A stretch of DNA of 64,000 bases from Neonectria sp. B-13 (Eukaryota > Ascomycota > Sordariomycetes > Hypocreales > Nectriaceae): the NCBI GenBank assembly GCA_002682825.1, contig NOKP01000013.1, positions 826,351 to 890,350 on the forward strand, written 5' to 3'. The position numbers and the translations under genes were made by a program. Position 1 is the first letter of the stretch; each line of letters begins with the position of its first letter. Positions 25,085 to 35,943 of this stretch are shown in pieces. The notes under the pieces are model-generated. The model worked only from the letters and a program-made list of their open reading frames with translations. It was not told where the DNA came from and ran no database searches.

Positions 25085-27163
25085 TCAGTCGAACCCAGTC
25101 CACTCCTCGTCACCACTACCGCCGTCATTCTGCTCCGTCTTCCTTTTCTTGCTGCCTTCAATAGCTCCCCGACGGTTGTTCTCCCTGCGTCTCTCGAAGC
25201 CGCTCTGTGTCGTGATCTTGGATTTGTTACCGCTGCGGCGGACTTCCACTCCACGCTCCTTGAGTTTCTTCCTGTCCGCCTTCGCAACGTTGGGCAGCGC
25301 GTCCAAAAGCCACTTCTGTACACTTGTGTTGTCGCCCGTCTTGCCGGCTTGCCTCTCGCTCGCGGCAATGACGTTGGCGACCGTCTTGACGAAGGGAATA
25401 TCCTCCTTTGTGTAAAAAGTCACCGCAATGCCGCCCTCACGGCCAGCGCGACCTGTTCGTCCAACACGGTGTACGTAGCCGGCACTGGAGCCAGGTACAT
25501 CGTAGTTCACCACACCGTTGACGCCGGCAAAGTCCACGCCACGGGCCAGCACGTCCGTCGTGATCAGTACCCAGATTTCTCCAGCGCGGAACTTGCGCAT
25601 GATCATCGCGCGGTCCTGGTCGGCCAGACCGCTATGGAGGGCCGCGATCCTCGTAGACCCGCCAGCCTCCAAAGGGATATCATACTTGAGTTCCTCATGG
25701 AGAGCAGTTGCTCGATCAATGGTTTGCGTGAAGACGAGGAAGGGGGGTCTCAATGGTGCCGCTGAGTCGATGCTCGATGTCGGATGCAACAACTGACGCA
25801 GTGCAAGGAGCTTGCCCTGCTCCGTTGCCGTATAAGTGAGTTGGTGAGTGATGTTTGGCACTGCAGTGTCCTTGAGACCGACAACCAAGCGGATCAAAGG
25901 CTTCGGTGTGAGGTCTAGCAACTTAGCTCGCGAAGCCAGCTTCTCTGTGACCAGTGTCTCAATGTTGGATCCCATGGTTGCTGACCAGAAAGAAACCCGC
26001 AAGTCAGAGCTCGTGCATGCTGCCCAGACACCCAACATCTGTTCCCGGAAGAGGGGGTCAAGCAAAACATCCGCCTCATCAAGGATCAGATCGCGGATCG
26101 TCGGCAGGACTTTGTGGGTCCCTGCTGGTCCAGAAGTGAGGAAATTGAGCAATAATAGAGGCGTCGTGACGAGAACATCAGGCCTAGCGAGAGGCTTCGG
26201 CTTCTTTTCAACTTCCTTCTCATCTTCAGACTCAGAAGCCTCGTCGTTTTCGTCCTCAGAGTTGTTCTCGGCCAGCTCTTGCTGTTCCGCCGACAGAGAC
26301 ATGCCCTTCTTCATAGCGACAACCCTGAGACCCGTCCCTTCGACAAGCTTTTTGCCCTCGTTGGCAATCTGGTACACCAGCTCCCGAGTGGGTGCCACAA
26401 CAATGGCCTCGAGCTCGTGGTTCTCATGTAGGTCCTCACCCCCACGTCGGCGCATGATGTTGTTGATGGCAGGAATGAGGAAGCTGATGGTCTTGCCACT
26501 TCCCGTCGGCGCAACAGCGAGGAAGTCGACTCCACCGTCCAAGCCTTCCTCATCCTTCAGTGCCACTGCGGGATCCAGAAGCAGCGGCAAGCTACCCATC
26601 TGGACCTCGGTCGGCATGCGGTAGCTCTGAATGGCAAGATTCTCGGCTACCTGGCGCGAAATGCCATAGGCACGGCGCAGCTCGCCAAACGAGTTCAGCG
26701 GCTGGGGGAACAACTGCTTCTTGGCATCCTTTTTCACTTCCACCGCGGCCTGTTTCTTCTTCTTCTTCAACTTCTTCACCCTCGATTGGTCCTCGGGTTT
26801 CGACAAGAGAGTGATCTTGAGGCGGTGCGACCGCAGGAGCTGGCGGCACTCGTCCTCGCTCAGCGGCTGGGAGACGGCTCGGACCGGACTCGGGGCTCGC
26901 TCGACCTTTTCAGACTCGGGGAGAGCCTTGGGATTGCTTTCAGGCTTTGGGGCAAAGAAGTCGACCTCAGGCAATTCGACGGGAGCCTGGGCCTTGGGTT
27001 CATCGCGGGTCCGCTTTCTCTTCTGGCCACGGACTTCGTCGTGGAAAAGCTGAGGGTTCGTGGTTGTTCCGGCCGAGGGCAGCTTTGTGACGGCACCGTT
27101 GCCGGTCTGGTTGCCCTTTCCGGTCTTTTTAGTCCCTCTCGAGAGGATTTTGAGGATATCCAT
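25085..27163 (-). CDS. ROK1: ATP-dependent RNA helicase Rok1 (DEAD-box)
   Basis: A single exon of 692 aa from MDILKILSRGTKKTGKG. The N-terminal third is charged, with a basic run (KKLKKKKKQ). The helicase core has a Q-motif region YRMPTEVQMGSLPLLL, motif I APTGSGKT at about 218-225, LVYQIANEG, motif II DEAD at about 361 (LILDEADVLLD), motif III SAT (FWSATMG) and motif VI HRVGRTGRAGREGG. These, with the 'GISRQVAENLAIQSY' segment, fit Rok1. Rok1 acts in the nucleolus, unwinding snoRNA-pre-rRNA duplexes during 18S rRNA and small-subunit maturation. An acidic Ser/Glu insertion (SEDENDEASESEDEKEVEKK) lies between motifs I and II. The C-terminus is rich in Lys/Arg. The frame extends 37 codons further upstream, but the family start is the internal Met. 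Confidence 0.92.
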   Translation of the reverse strand: MDILKILSRGTKKTGKGNQTGNGAVTKLPSAGTTTNPQLFHDEVRGQKRKRTRDEPKAQAPVELPEVDFFAPKPESNPKALPESEKVERAPSPVRAVSQPLSEDECRQLLRSHRLKITLLSKPEDQSRVKKLKKKKKQAAVEVKKDAKKQLFPQPLNSFGELRRAYGISRQVAENLAIQSYRMPTEVQMGSLPLLLDPAVALKDEEGLDGGVDFLAVAPTGSGKTISFLIPAINNIMRRRGGEDLHENHELEAIVVAPTRELVYQIANEGKKLVEGTGLRVVAMKKGMSLSAEQQELAENNSEDENDEASESEDEKEVEKKPKPLARPDVLVTTPLLLLNFLTSGPAGTHKVLPTIRDLILDEADVLLDPLFREQMLGVWAACTSSDLRVSFWSATMGSNIETLVTEKLASRAKLLDLTPKPLIRLVVGLKDTAVPNITHQLTYTATEQGKLLALRQLLHPTSSIDSAAPLRPPFLVFTQTIDRATALHEELKYDIPLEAGGSTRIAALHSGLADQDRAMIMRKFRAGEIWVLITTDVLARGVDFAGVNGVVNYDVPGSSAGYVHRVGRTGRAGREGGIAVTFYTKEDIPFVKTVANVIAASERQAGKTGDNTSVQKWLLDALPNVAKADRKKLKERGVEVRRSGNKSKITTQSGFERRRENNRRGAIEGSKKRKTEQNDGGSGDEEWTGFD

Positions 27164-27935
27164 TGCGATCGCCGCGTTGATTGGAGTGGTTGAGAGCCGG
27201 CGTCGTGGGAGCAAACACAATAGATGAAGTACGTGATGTGGAAAAAAAAGTTCCAAAGTCTCTGTCTGGGACAAAAGTTTCGGTGGAGACCCTGCACCTG
27301 CCCGGAGGGCTCTACAGCGTGTAACGTGTGCGACTGCGGGTAGTGGGGTGTGGAGGGGGAGTTCCCGCTAGCTGATAGCGGACCAGCCAGCGGACAAGTG
27401 CACTGGGCTGGATATTCGCGTAGCAAGGACAGGCACTAAAATGGACCATCACCAGGCTACCGGAGACACTGAGACAGTCCCGAAAACACCATCGAATCGT
27501 GGCTTGAGACCGTTGACACCGTTGCAGGATTGCATTTGCTAGCATTTACAGGGAACGACTGCAATACTGAAGTCATTGGCTATTCTGGCCAATCATGGTC
27601 CTGGCGCATCAAGACGATGTGTCGTAGGGTCCTGATCGATCGCTGTCGATCGTCGTCATCTGTCTCCCACATGAACTGGAGTGCAACCCGGACTGACGTC
27701 ACTCACCGTCCTAGATATCCAGCAAGCAGGATTTCTGCGCAAGAACATCATGGACTGGGCATGATTACTTACGTATGAGACCCGTCCTTAGGGCTCGGTT
27801 GCCATGTTATATTCCATACAAATCCAGCTCTCTTCTTTCCCATGTTGACGTCCTTGAAATCACTCTGCCACCCCGATTATCGCCAACTACACTCTTCACC
27901 ACCACACAATAAGTGCCTCATTCAATACCGACACC
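27164..27935. promoter_or_regulatory. Divergent promoter interval ROK1 / 207-aa protein gene
   Basis: About 770 bp without a credible gene. Both neighbours read outward, so the interval must carry both promoters. A CT-rich stretch with CCACC and ACCACCACAC precedes the ATG at 27936. Confidence 0.4.
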
Positions 27936-28559
27936 ATGCCTACTGTGCTCGGACTTACCACCGACCCGTCCCCACACGGCCTCAACAGCAAGAACAGCAA
28001 GTTTAGCAAAGAGGACAGCGACGACGACATGCAAGTCGCCAGTCGCGATCAGAGCACTCTGACGCCTGGACTGAGATCCGACTTCTTCACCAGGAAGAAT
28101 GCACCGAAACACGACTCCGACGAATCCGACGATGACGATGAGCCAGCCCTTAACACCATCAAAGGCCGCAACCACGCTGCCGCCAAGGAGATGGAAACGC
28201 TGCTATGGCGCGCCCTCTGCGACAAGCCCAAGAGCGCTCTGATGTACTTGGGCAAGGACGCCATCATCTCGAACCGCTTCCTCTTCGATGACCCTGAACC
28301 ACGGTCCAAGGAGTCAGACCCGCCTCTCGAGGACGAGCTCAAGCACTGCAACAAGTGGATGGCGTACAAAATCCACGATCCCCAGGTTGTCGAAATCGAC
28401 TTGATGGCCGTCGCCCTGGCTTACCAAATTACCTTGTTCCGGCAGATCGGAAAGGGAAAAGGGAAGTTCGGCATGGAAACCGTCGAAGCGACTGTGTCGA
28501 GCTCCTGGAGACAGGTTGCAAGCGGCGATTGGGAATTATGTAGCATGTTTGCTGCGTAG
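27936..28559 (+). CDS. Uncharacterised protein, possible NTF2/SnoaL-like fold
   Basis: An intronless frame of 207 aa. Residues 1-70 are low-complexity and acidic/Ser-rich (SKEDSDDDMQVASRDQ; DSDESDDDDEPA). From about residue 80 the sequence becomes ordered: AKEMETLLWRALCDKPKSAL, MYLGKDAIISNRFLF, then a hydrophobic DLMAVALAYQITLF and a Trp-containing end SSSWRQVASGDWELCSMFAA. A helix at the start and a closing 'sSWRqv..GdWel' strand resemble small alpha/beta-cone proteins of the NTF2/SnoaL-like superfamily, where such ends recur. This assignment is by pattern memory only. I can assign no function. It is the last ordinary gene before the AT-rich island. Confidence 0.7.
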   Translation: MPTVLGLTTDPSPHGLNSKNSKFSKEDSDDDMQVASRDQSTLTPGLRSDFFTRKNAPKHDSDESDDDDEPALNTIKGRNHAAAKEMETLLWRALCDKPKSALMYLGKDAIISNRFLFDDPEPRSKESDPPLEDELKHCNKWMAYKIHDPQVVEIDLMAVALAYQITLFRQIGKGKGKFGMETVEATVSSSWRQVASGDWELCSMFAA

Positions 28560-29723
28560 ATGTTTTCTCGGGATGTTTCTCTGGTGTTTTGCTAGAGTCT
28601 TGGGCGCATCATTTATACTTGAATGGACGGCGCTTTGTATTACGATCAATTTATGAATATCCTTGTCAAGCATATCTGCTGTGTCTTGCTTACTCTATGG
28701 AAGGGCCGAGGCTTGGTTTTTTGTCATGGATGAAATATCACGACTTGTACAAAGTACTATTAAGTCACAAATTCGAAGTGTTTTGGCCAAAGGTGAGAGG
28801 AGTCCCTGCGAACATCCAAGCTTGGCCTTGACACTAGTTGTAATTGAGGGTTTGGCCGCCTGACGTCCGGTATGTGTCAATCTTTGGCAGCGTACTCAAC
28901 TTTGTGTAGGCTCGATGTGATATTCAGGCATTATTAGCCACACGCACGTCACTGAAACACAAGAACTGTCCAGGACCATAATAGGCCATCGAAAACCAGG
29001 GACTGCGCTGATGAGATGTCCTTCGTGACCTTTGTTTCCGTTTTGCCACTCATCTGGCAATGTACACATATATTCCGTGACTATGCATGGAACAAATAAT
29101 GCTGACGCCAGACGGTACAAATCTTAAACATGCGCGAATTCAATTAAATTCCAACCGTCCAATGAGTGGATACCAATATTGTCACTCATTAACGCTTTAG
29201 TCCTCTGTTTTATCATTGTAAAATCTACAGTTCCTCCGTTAGTACTTGTTGCTCTAGGGTATGCTAATTGACATTGCGAATTTATGCGTATAAAGCTTTA
29301 CTTTTACGCCTTCTAACACTGACTAAGCTTATGCTTTCAAAGGGTTGTTAAATGTAATATCCAACTCAGAGAGATTAAAGCTTTATTAGATAGTTTATAT
29401 TATTATTTAAAACTTATTTTCACTTAAGTACAATTTATAGTAAAATAATATTATAAAGAAAATTAAATCTTTTAAATAAACTATACATTTTACCAAGCCA
29501 TAAATAACTATAAACGTTTTTAATAGGAAAGAAAAGAAAAAAAAGAAACCTTTATATCATTCCTTGCATACATATTCTTTATCTCATTAAAACAAGATGA
29601 CCCACCTGGTGCATATACCTCAATAGTCCATGTCCACCTGAAATTGCTCTTACTTTTAGTACTGTTAAGGAAATGCATGACAAATCTCAAGAGTGTGACA
29701 TCTTCAATGTCACCTTCTTCAAC
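28560..29723. other. AT-rich boundary interval of the accessory island
   Basis: Between converging stops the base composition drops sharply. Positions about 29260-29580 are very AT-rich (long runs of TTTAAA, TATATTATTATTTAAAA). No gene is visible. The composition matches the RIP-like blocks further right and marks the left edge of the island. Confidence 0.5.
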
Positions 29724-31894
29724 CTAGAATGGCTCAATAGTTATCTCACACCTTACTGTGCTATTGCCTGCTGCACTAGCCTCCAGTTGAGCAACTTTGA
29801 TAAATTGGTGGAAACGGCCTTGGGCATCCTTGAAAGCTTTCTCGTTTTGGAGATGAACATTCTCCGCAAATCTCCCAAGTCTGGATTCCGGGGGAGTGTA
29901 TAAGACAAACGCGAGAGTTGAGAAGTCGCCACGAAGCTGCAGATGGTGAACCACTTTTTGCAGCCGGGTTTGCAAGATATCAAAACCGGGATCCCATCTT
30001 CTGTTCACATCCCACGGAGTCCGCCTCATGCTGTAGATGACCGAGGTAGGGGGAAGTGGTCCCTCTTCTTGTATCGAGGGTTGATGGTTGGCATCATGCT
30101 CGATATTATGCTCCGCTGCATGCTCAGGGGAACTTCCAAAAACGTTCCAAGGGGCATTTCCAGGAGCATTCTCATGGAAGTCATCAAAAACAGGATCCAG
30201 ATCATGATGCGACTCAGGGCCAGGGTTGGACTCTGGTTCCGGTGCTGGCTCTCGCTCTGGTAGTGCATTCTCAAATGCATCGTCAGGGGCAGTACCAAGA
30301 TCGTATAGCGAGTCGTTGTCACGGTTGATCTCTGATTCCGGTGAAGACCGTCGCTCTGGCACTGGCTGCTGTGCTCGATCGGCCTCATACTCCGGCGTCA
30401 GCCCACACTGCGGCAGCGGTTCAGCCTCTGGCGAAGCCGGCAGAGTGGTGGGGTTCCGCACTTCTGGAGCTTCTGGAGTTTCTGGAGCCTCCAGGGCTTC
30501 GTGACCTCCGTGGAGCACATCTCCAGCTTGTCTCCCAACCGTGTCGACGGTACCCTGTCTTGGGGCAGGAGGAGTCGGAAGGTAGAACCTTTGAGTTCCC
30601 CGCGAAGGCCCAGGCTCATCGGGTTGAGAGATTGGAGGGGATGGCGATCTTGTGGCGAGAAGGTATTTATTCCCATAGCCGAGGTAACCTGGTTCGCTTC
30701 TCTGTGTCCGCTTCCTCGGAGAGAACCTTGTACCAAAGGTGTGATTAGCAAACGGGTCGTCCTCAGCGTTATCGGCAGGGCGCCCACTGGACCCCGAAGT
30801 GCTGTGCTGCTGTTGCTGCCATGTACGTTTCTCTCCACGACTCTCTCGGTCCAGGTCTAGTTCAGCTTGAGTAGCACGTTGTTTTCCTTTCGCACGACTC
30901 TGTGACTTGTTAGTATCGGTCCGAATATATACAACATGGCCGTGGGTAGACTAACCTGTGTAGAAGGGGTAGGGTTGCGTGGACTGGAAGGGACGCTGTA
31001 TGGGTCGGCTTCCATGGGTGCTACAGGAGCCACGGGCAGTCTCGGCAGACTTGCTCGTGGCGTGCTGGGTCCTCCATTTGCATCCATGTGTAGATCGTCG
31101 ATCGTTCCGTCGCCGAGTAGGCCGAGTACGTCAGATGTGTACTGGGGAGGGTTGGCAGACACCGGGAATTCGGCCCTAAGACTAGTTATTGAGTGTCCAT
31201 GACACGACCTTGGAGGATATTGAACGAACGAATGAGAATTGACAAGGACATGAACATGGGACGGCTGCTCATCATCAACATCAATGGGGTCTTCGGGGCT
31301 GAGGCCTCTCAGGTGACTGATATCGACATTGTTCTCCTGGTTGGCTCTGGAGGCGCCCTGTGGACGAGACCTGGCTGCAGGTTGGTTCGAGGTATTGTGA
31401 GTTCTCTGAGGATGTGGTGGGCGAGGACCGGGTCTTGGCATCTTGCTGATTCTCCAGAAGAGTTGTATGAGAAGTTTCTTTATCCTGTAATGAAATACAC
31501 GTTAGAGAGACCAAGGGTAGAAAGGCAGGATGGAAGGAGCTCACTCGTCAGAATCTACAGAGTACTGAAGCATAGGCGAGCATGAGGATGCATTGCGGTC
31601 AGGCCAGAAACGCGCTCCACCGCCTTGCTCAAGAAAGGTATGTGACATCTCCAGCATAGTATTGCGATGAGACAGAGCAACCCATTGGGTAAGGTCTGGG
31701 CCCTGGAGGTGGGTGGAGGAGGATATGAAGTTGTGGTTATATTCTCGGAGAGCCTTGTAGAAAGGATCATCACACTGATTTGGAGGTTTTGGATGGCCCA
31801 GCTTTTGTCGGAGTGGCTTGATCAATGGTACGTCTGCGGTCTTCGTCGTAAAGAATACATCCCAAGCTGGATCGTTGGGCCGATAGCGTTTCAT
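29724..31894 (-). CDS. Uncharacterised paralogue A of a head-to-head gene pair (684 aa)
   Basis: Three minus-strand exons, 31894-31545, 31484-30956 and 30899-29724, close exactly in frame to 684 aa. The N-terminal domain (about 1-130) contains VPLIKPLRQKLG, FYKALREYNHNF, NTMLEMSHTFLEQGGGARFW and MLQYSVDSDE, then IKKLLIQLFWRI directly after intron 1. The middle (about 135-560) is Pro/Ser/Glu-rich and probably disordered, with short repeats such as APETPEAPE and two related acidic segments (LYDLGTAPDDAFENA; LDPVFDDFHENAPGNAPWN). The last 110 residues look folded (VIYSMRRTPWDVNRRWDPGF ... TVRCEITIEPF). There is no signal peptide, membrane segment or enzyme motif. It is the paralogue of the gene at 33793-35943. 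A 54-nt in-frame stretch in exon 2 (about 31176-31229) could be a further intron. I recognise no family. Confidence 0.75.
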
Positions 31895-33792
31895 GGCTGT
31901 CCAAAGTGATTGGAGGTGATGAGCTGGGGCGATGTCTTGTGTGAACGTGGGGAGTCCAGTGGCACAATTGAGAAAGGTAACACCCTATTTATACCCGTTT
32001 GACTGGCGAACCACTATGAGGCACCTGAGATGTAGGAGCCACAAGGTAAAGGGGAGAAGACGGGGTGTGTAAGGCAAACTGAAAAGGGGGCGTGAGGGAA
32101 CGAGGCATACTGTATATACGGTGACGAATAGTGAGGATTGAGAAAACAGAGCTGAGAATACAAGCGAAGTAGAGGAGGGAGGAAAATGGAGTACCTCGTG
32201 CCGGCACATGGCCCAAGACTGGCTGTCCTGGGAGTGTTGTTGGTCGGCAAATCTACGTGTGCGAGGGCCGTGGCAACAACTCGCGACAACCACACCCGAC
32301 ACCAATTTTCAGCGCTGGCTGATGGGTTTTACTTGACCAGATAGATAAAGAGATTCGTCCTTATGTTAATTGAATGGTACTTGGTGAATGTTCGTGGTGT
32401 ACTTGCGCCATCCGTAGGTGGTTACGGACTTGGCCAAGATTTGGGCCAACACTTACAACAACACCAATGAGCAAAGTCCTGACTGAGGGCAGTGCAGGGG
32501 CCACCACACGATAACCCCCCCCTGTTCGTGCGAGAGCATCTTTTGCTTTTGTTTCCTCTTCATGGGACGATGATGCCTCGATGATGGAGGGAGCCGGTGC
32601 GGCGGAGTTGACTGTTGGATCTTCGCTGCAGCGTTGAGACGGATTTTGAGCACAAGCTGCCTAAGTGTGGGTGTCTAATTTTAGGGAGCGGGACACGTTC
32701 CGTTTGGCTCCTGTAGTGATCGCCCCGTTGGGAGAACCCATGGGAGTTATTGCCTAGGGAGGTAGTTCATGTCTAGTGGTGTTGGACTATGGAAATCTAG
32801 CACTGGACCACCCACATCCAGCTTTGGGCTCTGGAAGTTCAGTGTGTATGGCAATGAACAATGTCTACAACCCCGAGGGCAGCGATGGAAGTCTTTTGAT
32901 CCAATCGTCAACAACCAGTTGCTTGTCTCTGTCACGTTCTGACCTTGCGTGACAGCGTGCACAGCTTAGAGAAGCCCGACAGCCAATACCGATCAGACCA
33001 CAACTGTCCCCTCGACCAAAGCAACCCAACGAAACACAGAAAGCGCAGTCAAGAGATAGCACGGATTTCTTGTGCCTTCCCAGAGACCCAGAGACAAGAG
33101 GACATGAGGCTGTGTGGGGGAATAGAAACACACCCCGGCCGGGCGAGCCTGGGAATCGCAGCCCAAAAGGGACTGCTGCATGCTGTTGGCTCTAACAACT
33201 CAACCGCCAGGGCGGCAGGGAGCCTACCGAGCTGCCCCAATTGCGTCAGTATACAATAAAATACATGATTCAGATGGGGGTAACTTTCTATCAAAAACGT
33301 GCAGCGCCTTGGTTTGAAATGGAGCGCGACATGGTAGAATCTGTGTATGGCCATAAGCGCCCATTATCAAATCATATGAGCGACTCTTGCCTGGCAGCGC
33401 ACATTGGGCATAGAAACTAGGTGAAAACAAGCGTCCGCCTCACTTTGAAGACCTTCCTTGCTTTTCAGCTGGGTGGGTAGTATGGAGTATGTGGCTTGCT
33501 ACGCCGCATGGCTTATTCCCCCTTATTTCTACTCTGTTCCGTGCACGCTGACTTTTCACCAGTGACCTTTTTTATTGGCTTTGAAGTTGCCTACGCCCGT
33601 TTGACTTATTATCGCAATTTGGGGGCTCTTTTCTCCGTTGATCCTGCGTTGTGCACGTCGTGTTCGGTAATGTCCGATGCTTCTTGACACGCCCGATTCA
33701 CGCTCCGTTGGCACCGGCGACACCGTTTCTCTGACATCGACAGTCTTCCAAACTTCAAAAGATACTGTCAAAACCAATCGACGAAGTATACC
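31895..33792. promoter_or_regulatory. Shared upstream interval of the head-to-head paralogues
   Basis: About 1.9 kb separates the two divergent start codons. Composition is ordinary, without the AT skew of the flanking blocks. Frames such as 33496-33687 show no recognisable protein. It should contain both promoters and leaders. I see no clear operator or repeated motif pair. Confidence 0.45.
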
Positions 33793-35943
33793 ATGGTAGG
33801 AGGCGAGTCAACCGGCTCGCGTCAGCCAGGCCCTTCGGCATACCTTCTGTTCAACAAGATCAAGGTTACCCACATTCCCATCATCACCGAGCTTCGCAAG
33901 GAGCTCGACTATGGGCATGCTGGCAGTCAACGAGACATCGTATTCTATAATACACTGCGGTCATACATCTTGTCATTTACATCCAGCGATGGCATTCCGG
34001 GCATAGAGTTCCTCAGATGGAAGTTTCGTCCTCACCAAATCGGGCTGTTGGAGATGGTGTCGCAGTTCTTGGACAAAGATGGCAAAGGATCACACTTCTG
34101 GCCCGATGATGTCGAGGCCCCAAACCACGGGAAGCTGCAGTACTCAAAAGAACACCGCCGGTAGGCTTCTCCATCACACTCGATCTAGATCGATACTGAC
34201 GTGGACTCGCTCCAGGATACGACGGCTTCTCACCCAGCTGTTCTTCAGGATGAACCAGCAACACCATTGGAAACGCAGCCCTAATCCCGCGAATAATCCT
34301 CAGCAACCGGAACGAACTAGCTCGACGTATCACATACGCGACTATCCCAACTGGAGCGCAGTAAATTCGCGACAGGAAAGTACTGCAGGGCGCCAAGAGC
34401 AGAGCGCCGTCAATGATCACGAGAGAGGCCGCAATGCCGAGGATGCGATAAACTTGGACAGTTACCGGTTCGATGGAGACTTGTTTGCAGAAACCAAACC
34501 CGACAAGAGCGTCTGGTAAGTCAATGGTCGCCAAGATAGATTGCCTCGTTTGTTAACAGCCGCTAGGGACAATGCCACAACTGCTACTCCTGAGCCACCG
34601 TACACGTCCCATGCATTCGAGGTATCCTCGAGGGAACCTTTCGATCACAATGATCAGAGCTTGAACGAGGAAATCAGAACGCGGGGTGATAATACCCAGG
34701 CGGCCCCCGTGGCACCCATGATTGACCCATTCGACGGTCCATACAGTCCGGGACCAGATGTTCCCCCGGCCGTCGCACAGGTTTGTTCAACCATTTACTT
34801 TTCGTGAGGATGTTACTGACTGAAGAACAGTCTCCGAATACAAACAAACGACCAGCTCCTCACGGGCGCGATGAGGATGTCCCTCAGGCGAAGCGGCCTC
34901 AGTGTCATCCAAGTGATCGCACTGGAAAACCCACCAAGGCTCCGCTACCTAGCACTGTCTCATCGCGATCGCCCTCTTCTCGGCAACGGAAACATCCAAA
35001 CAAAGACGGGTATATCTTCGGCCCTGAGTATGAGGAGGTCCTGCAATCACCACCTTCCTCTGCAGCCACGTCTGCTGTCTCAACGCCTGACCCGGAGGAC
35101 GACTTGCCGTTCTCAAATAGAAAGACAAAACCAAACCCTCCACCGACAAATATTCCCCAAAAGCCAGCGCAGACCACCCCAGGCACCGTGCAGGATGCTT
35201 CGCAGGGCACAATTGTCGAGACAGAACCAATTCCACCAGTGCCGAGTATTCCCGAAAACTTATCACGGACTGCCCCAGCCACTGTGGATGACAGTTTACA
35301 GGGTTCAAATACCGAGACAGAACCAGTCCTTCCACCGACAGCTCCACCTAAAGAACCAGTACCTTCTACCCCGGTCACTACGGAGAATGCTTCGCAAAAC
35401 GTGAAGCCAAGGGACGGGGAACGCCAACCATCGAGTGTTCCACCAATTGTCCCACCAAGAGCTTCAGACCACGATGTCGGCCACAATGTCGACCCGAAGC
35501 TCGCACCAAATCCGCAACCTGAGCCTGAAGAAGAACAGTCAAAGAAAAAGCGACAGATCCTGCCAAAAGTGAACCTCATTTTCATGGTCAAGTCGCAGAA
35601 AGCGAACAAAGGCTGGGTGCTCAAGGGTTCCTTTCAGCAGAAGTCACTTGGAGAGCTCGTGGACGAGCTACCTCTAGAAACACCCTTTGATGGCTTACGT
35701 CTGGTTCTACAAGAAATACCGGGGGAAAAGTTTGAGTTCGAGGTCCTACTGGGCGATGAGGAAGTATTCAACAGCATCAAGGCCATTTTTCGCGAAAAGA
35801 TTTCGGAGGTCCGACGTGGCCACGCTGGCTCAGCCAAGACGGTTACCTTCGTGATGACAATTAGTCCTCTCAAGGATGGCGAAGACGGAGACGGCAGGGA
35901 ATACGAGGGCGATGAGAATGATGAGGATGACTTTGTTTTCTGA
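33793..35943 (+). CDS. Uncharacterised paralogue B of a head-to-head gene pair (664 aa)
   Basis: Four exons, 33793-34160, 34216-34515, 34567-34780 and 34831-35943, close in frame to 664 aa. The N-terminal domain has IPIITELRKELDYG, IVFYNTLRSYILSF, GLLEMVSQFLDKDGKGSHFW, KLQYSKEHRR and, across intron 1, IRRLLTQLFFRM. Each matches paralogue A, and intron 1 interrupts the same codon position (phase 2 before G-ATA). Intron 3 (after PPAVAQ) matches the phase-0 intron of A after PSTQ. The middle is Pro/Thr-rich and carries three imperfect 32-residue tandem repeats (35140-35427) built around 'T.P.TV.DASQG...ETEP'. A C-terminal domain of about 100 residues (GWVLKGSFQQKSLGELVDEL ... KTVTFVMTISPL) precedes an acidic tail (GDENDEDDFVF). 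No known family, signal peptide or catalytic motif is visible. Confidence 0.78.
35140..35427 (+). repeat. Three 96-bp in-frame tandem repeats in paralogue B
   Basis: The translation shows three consecutive 32-residue units starting PPTNIPQKPAQTTP, PVPSIPENLSRTAP and PPTAPPKEPVPSTP. The first two share most positions; the third is more diverged. Paralogue A has no counterpart at this position, so the expansion is specific to B. Confidence 0.7.

Noticed and set aside
29724..35943. Idea that the paralogous pair is a spore-killer (Spok/wtf-like) or NLR system
   Set aside because: No kinase-like, nuclease, membrane, NACHT or HET motif is visible, so there is no sequence support for naming such a function.
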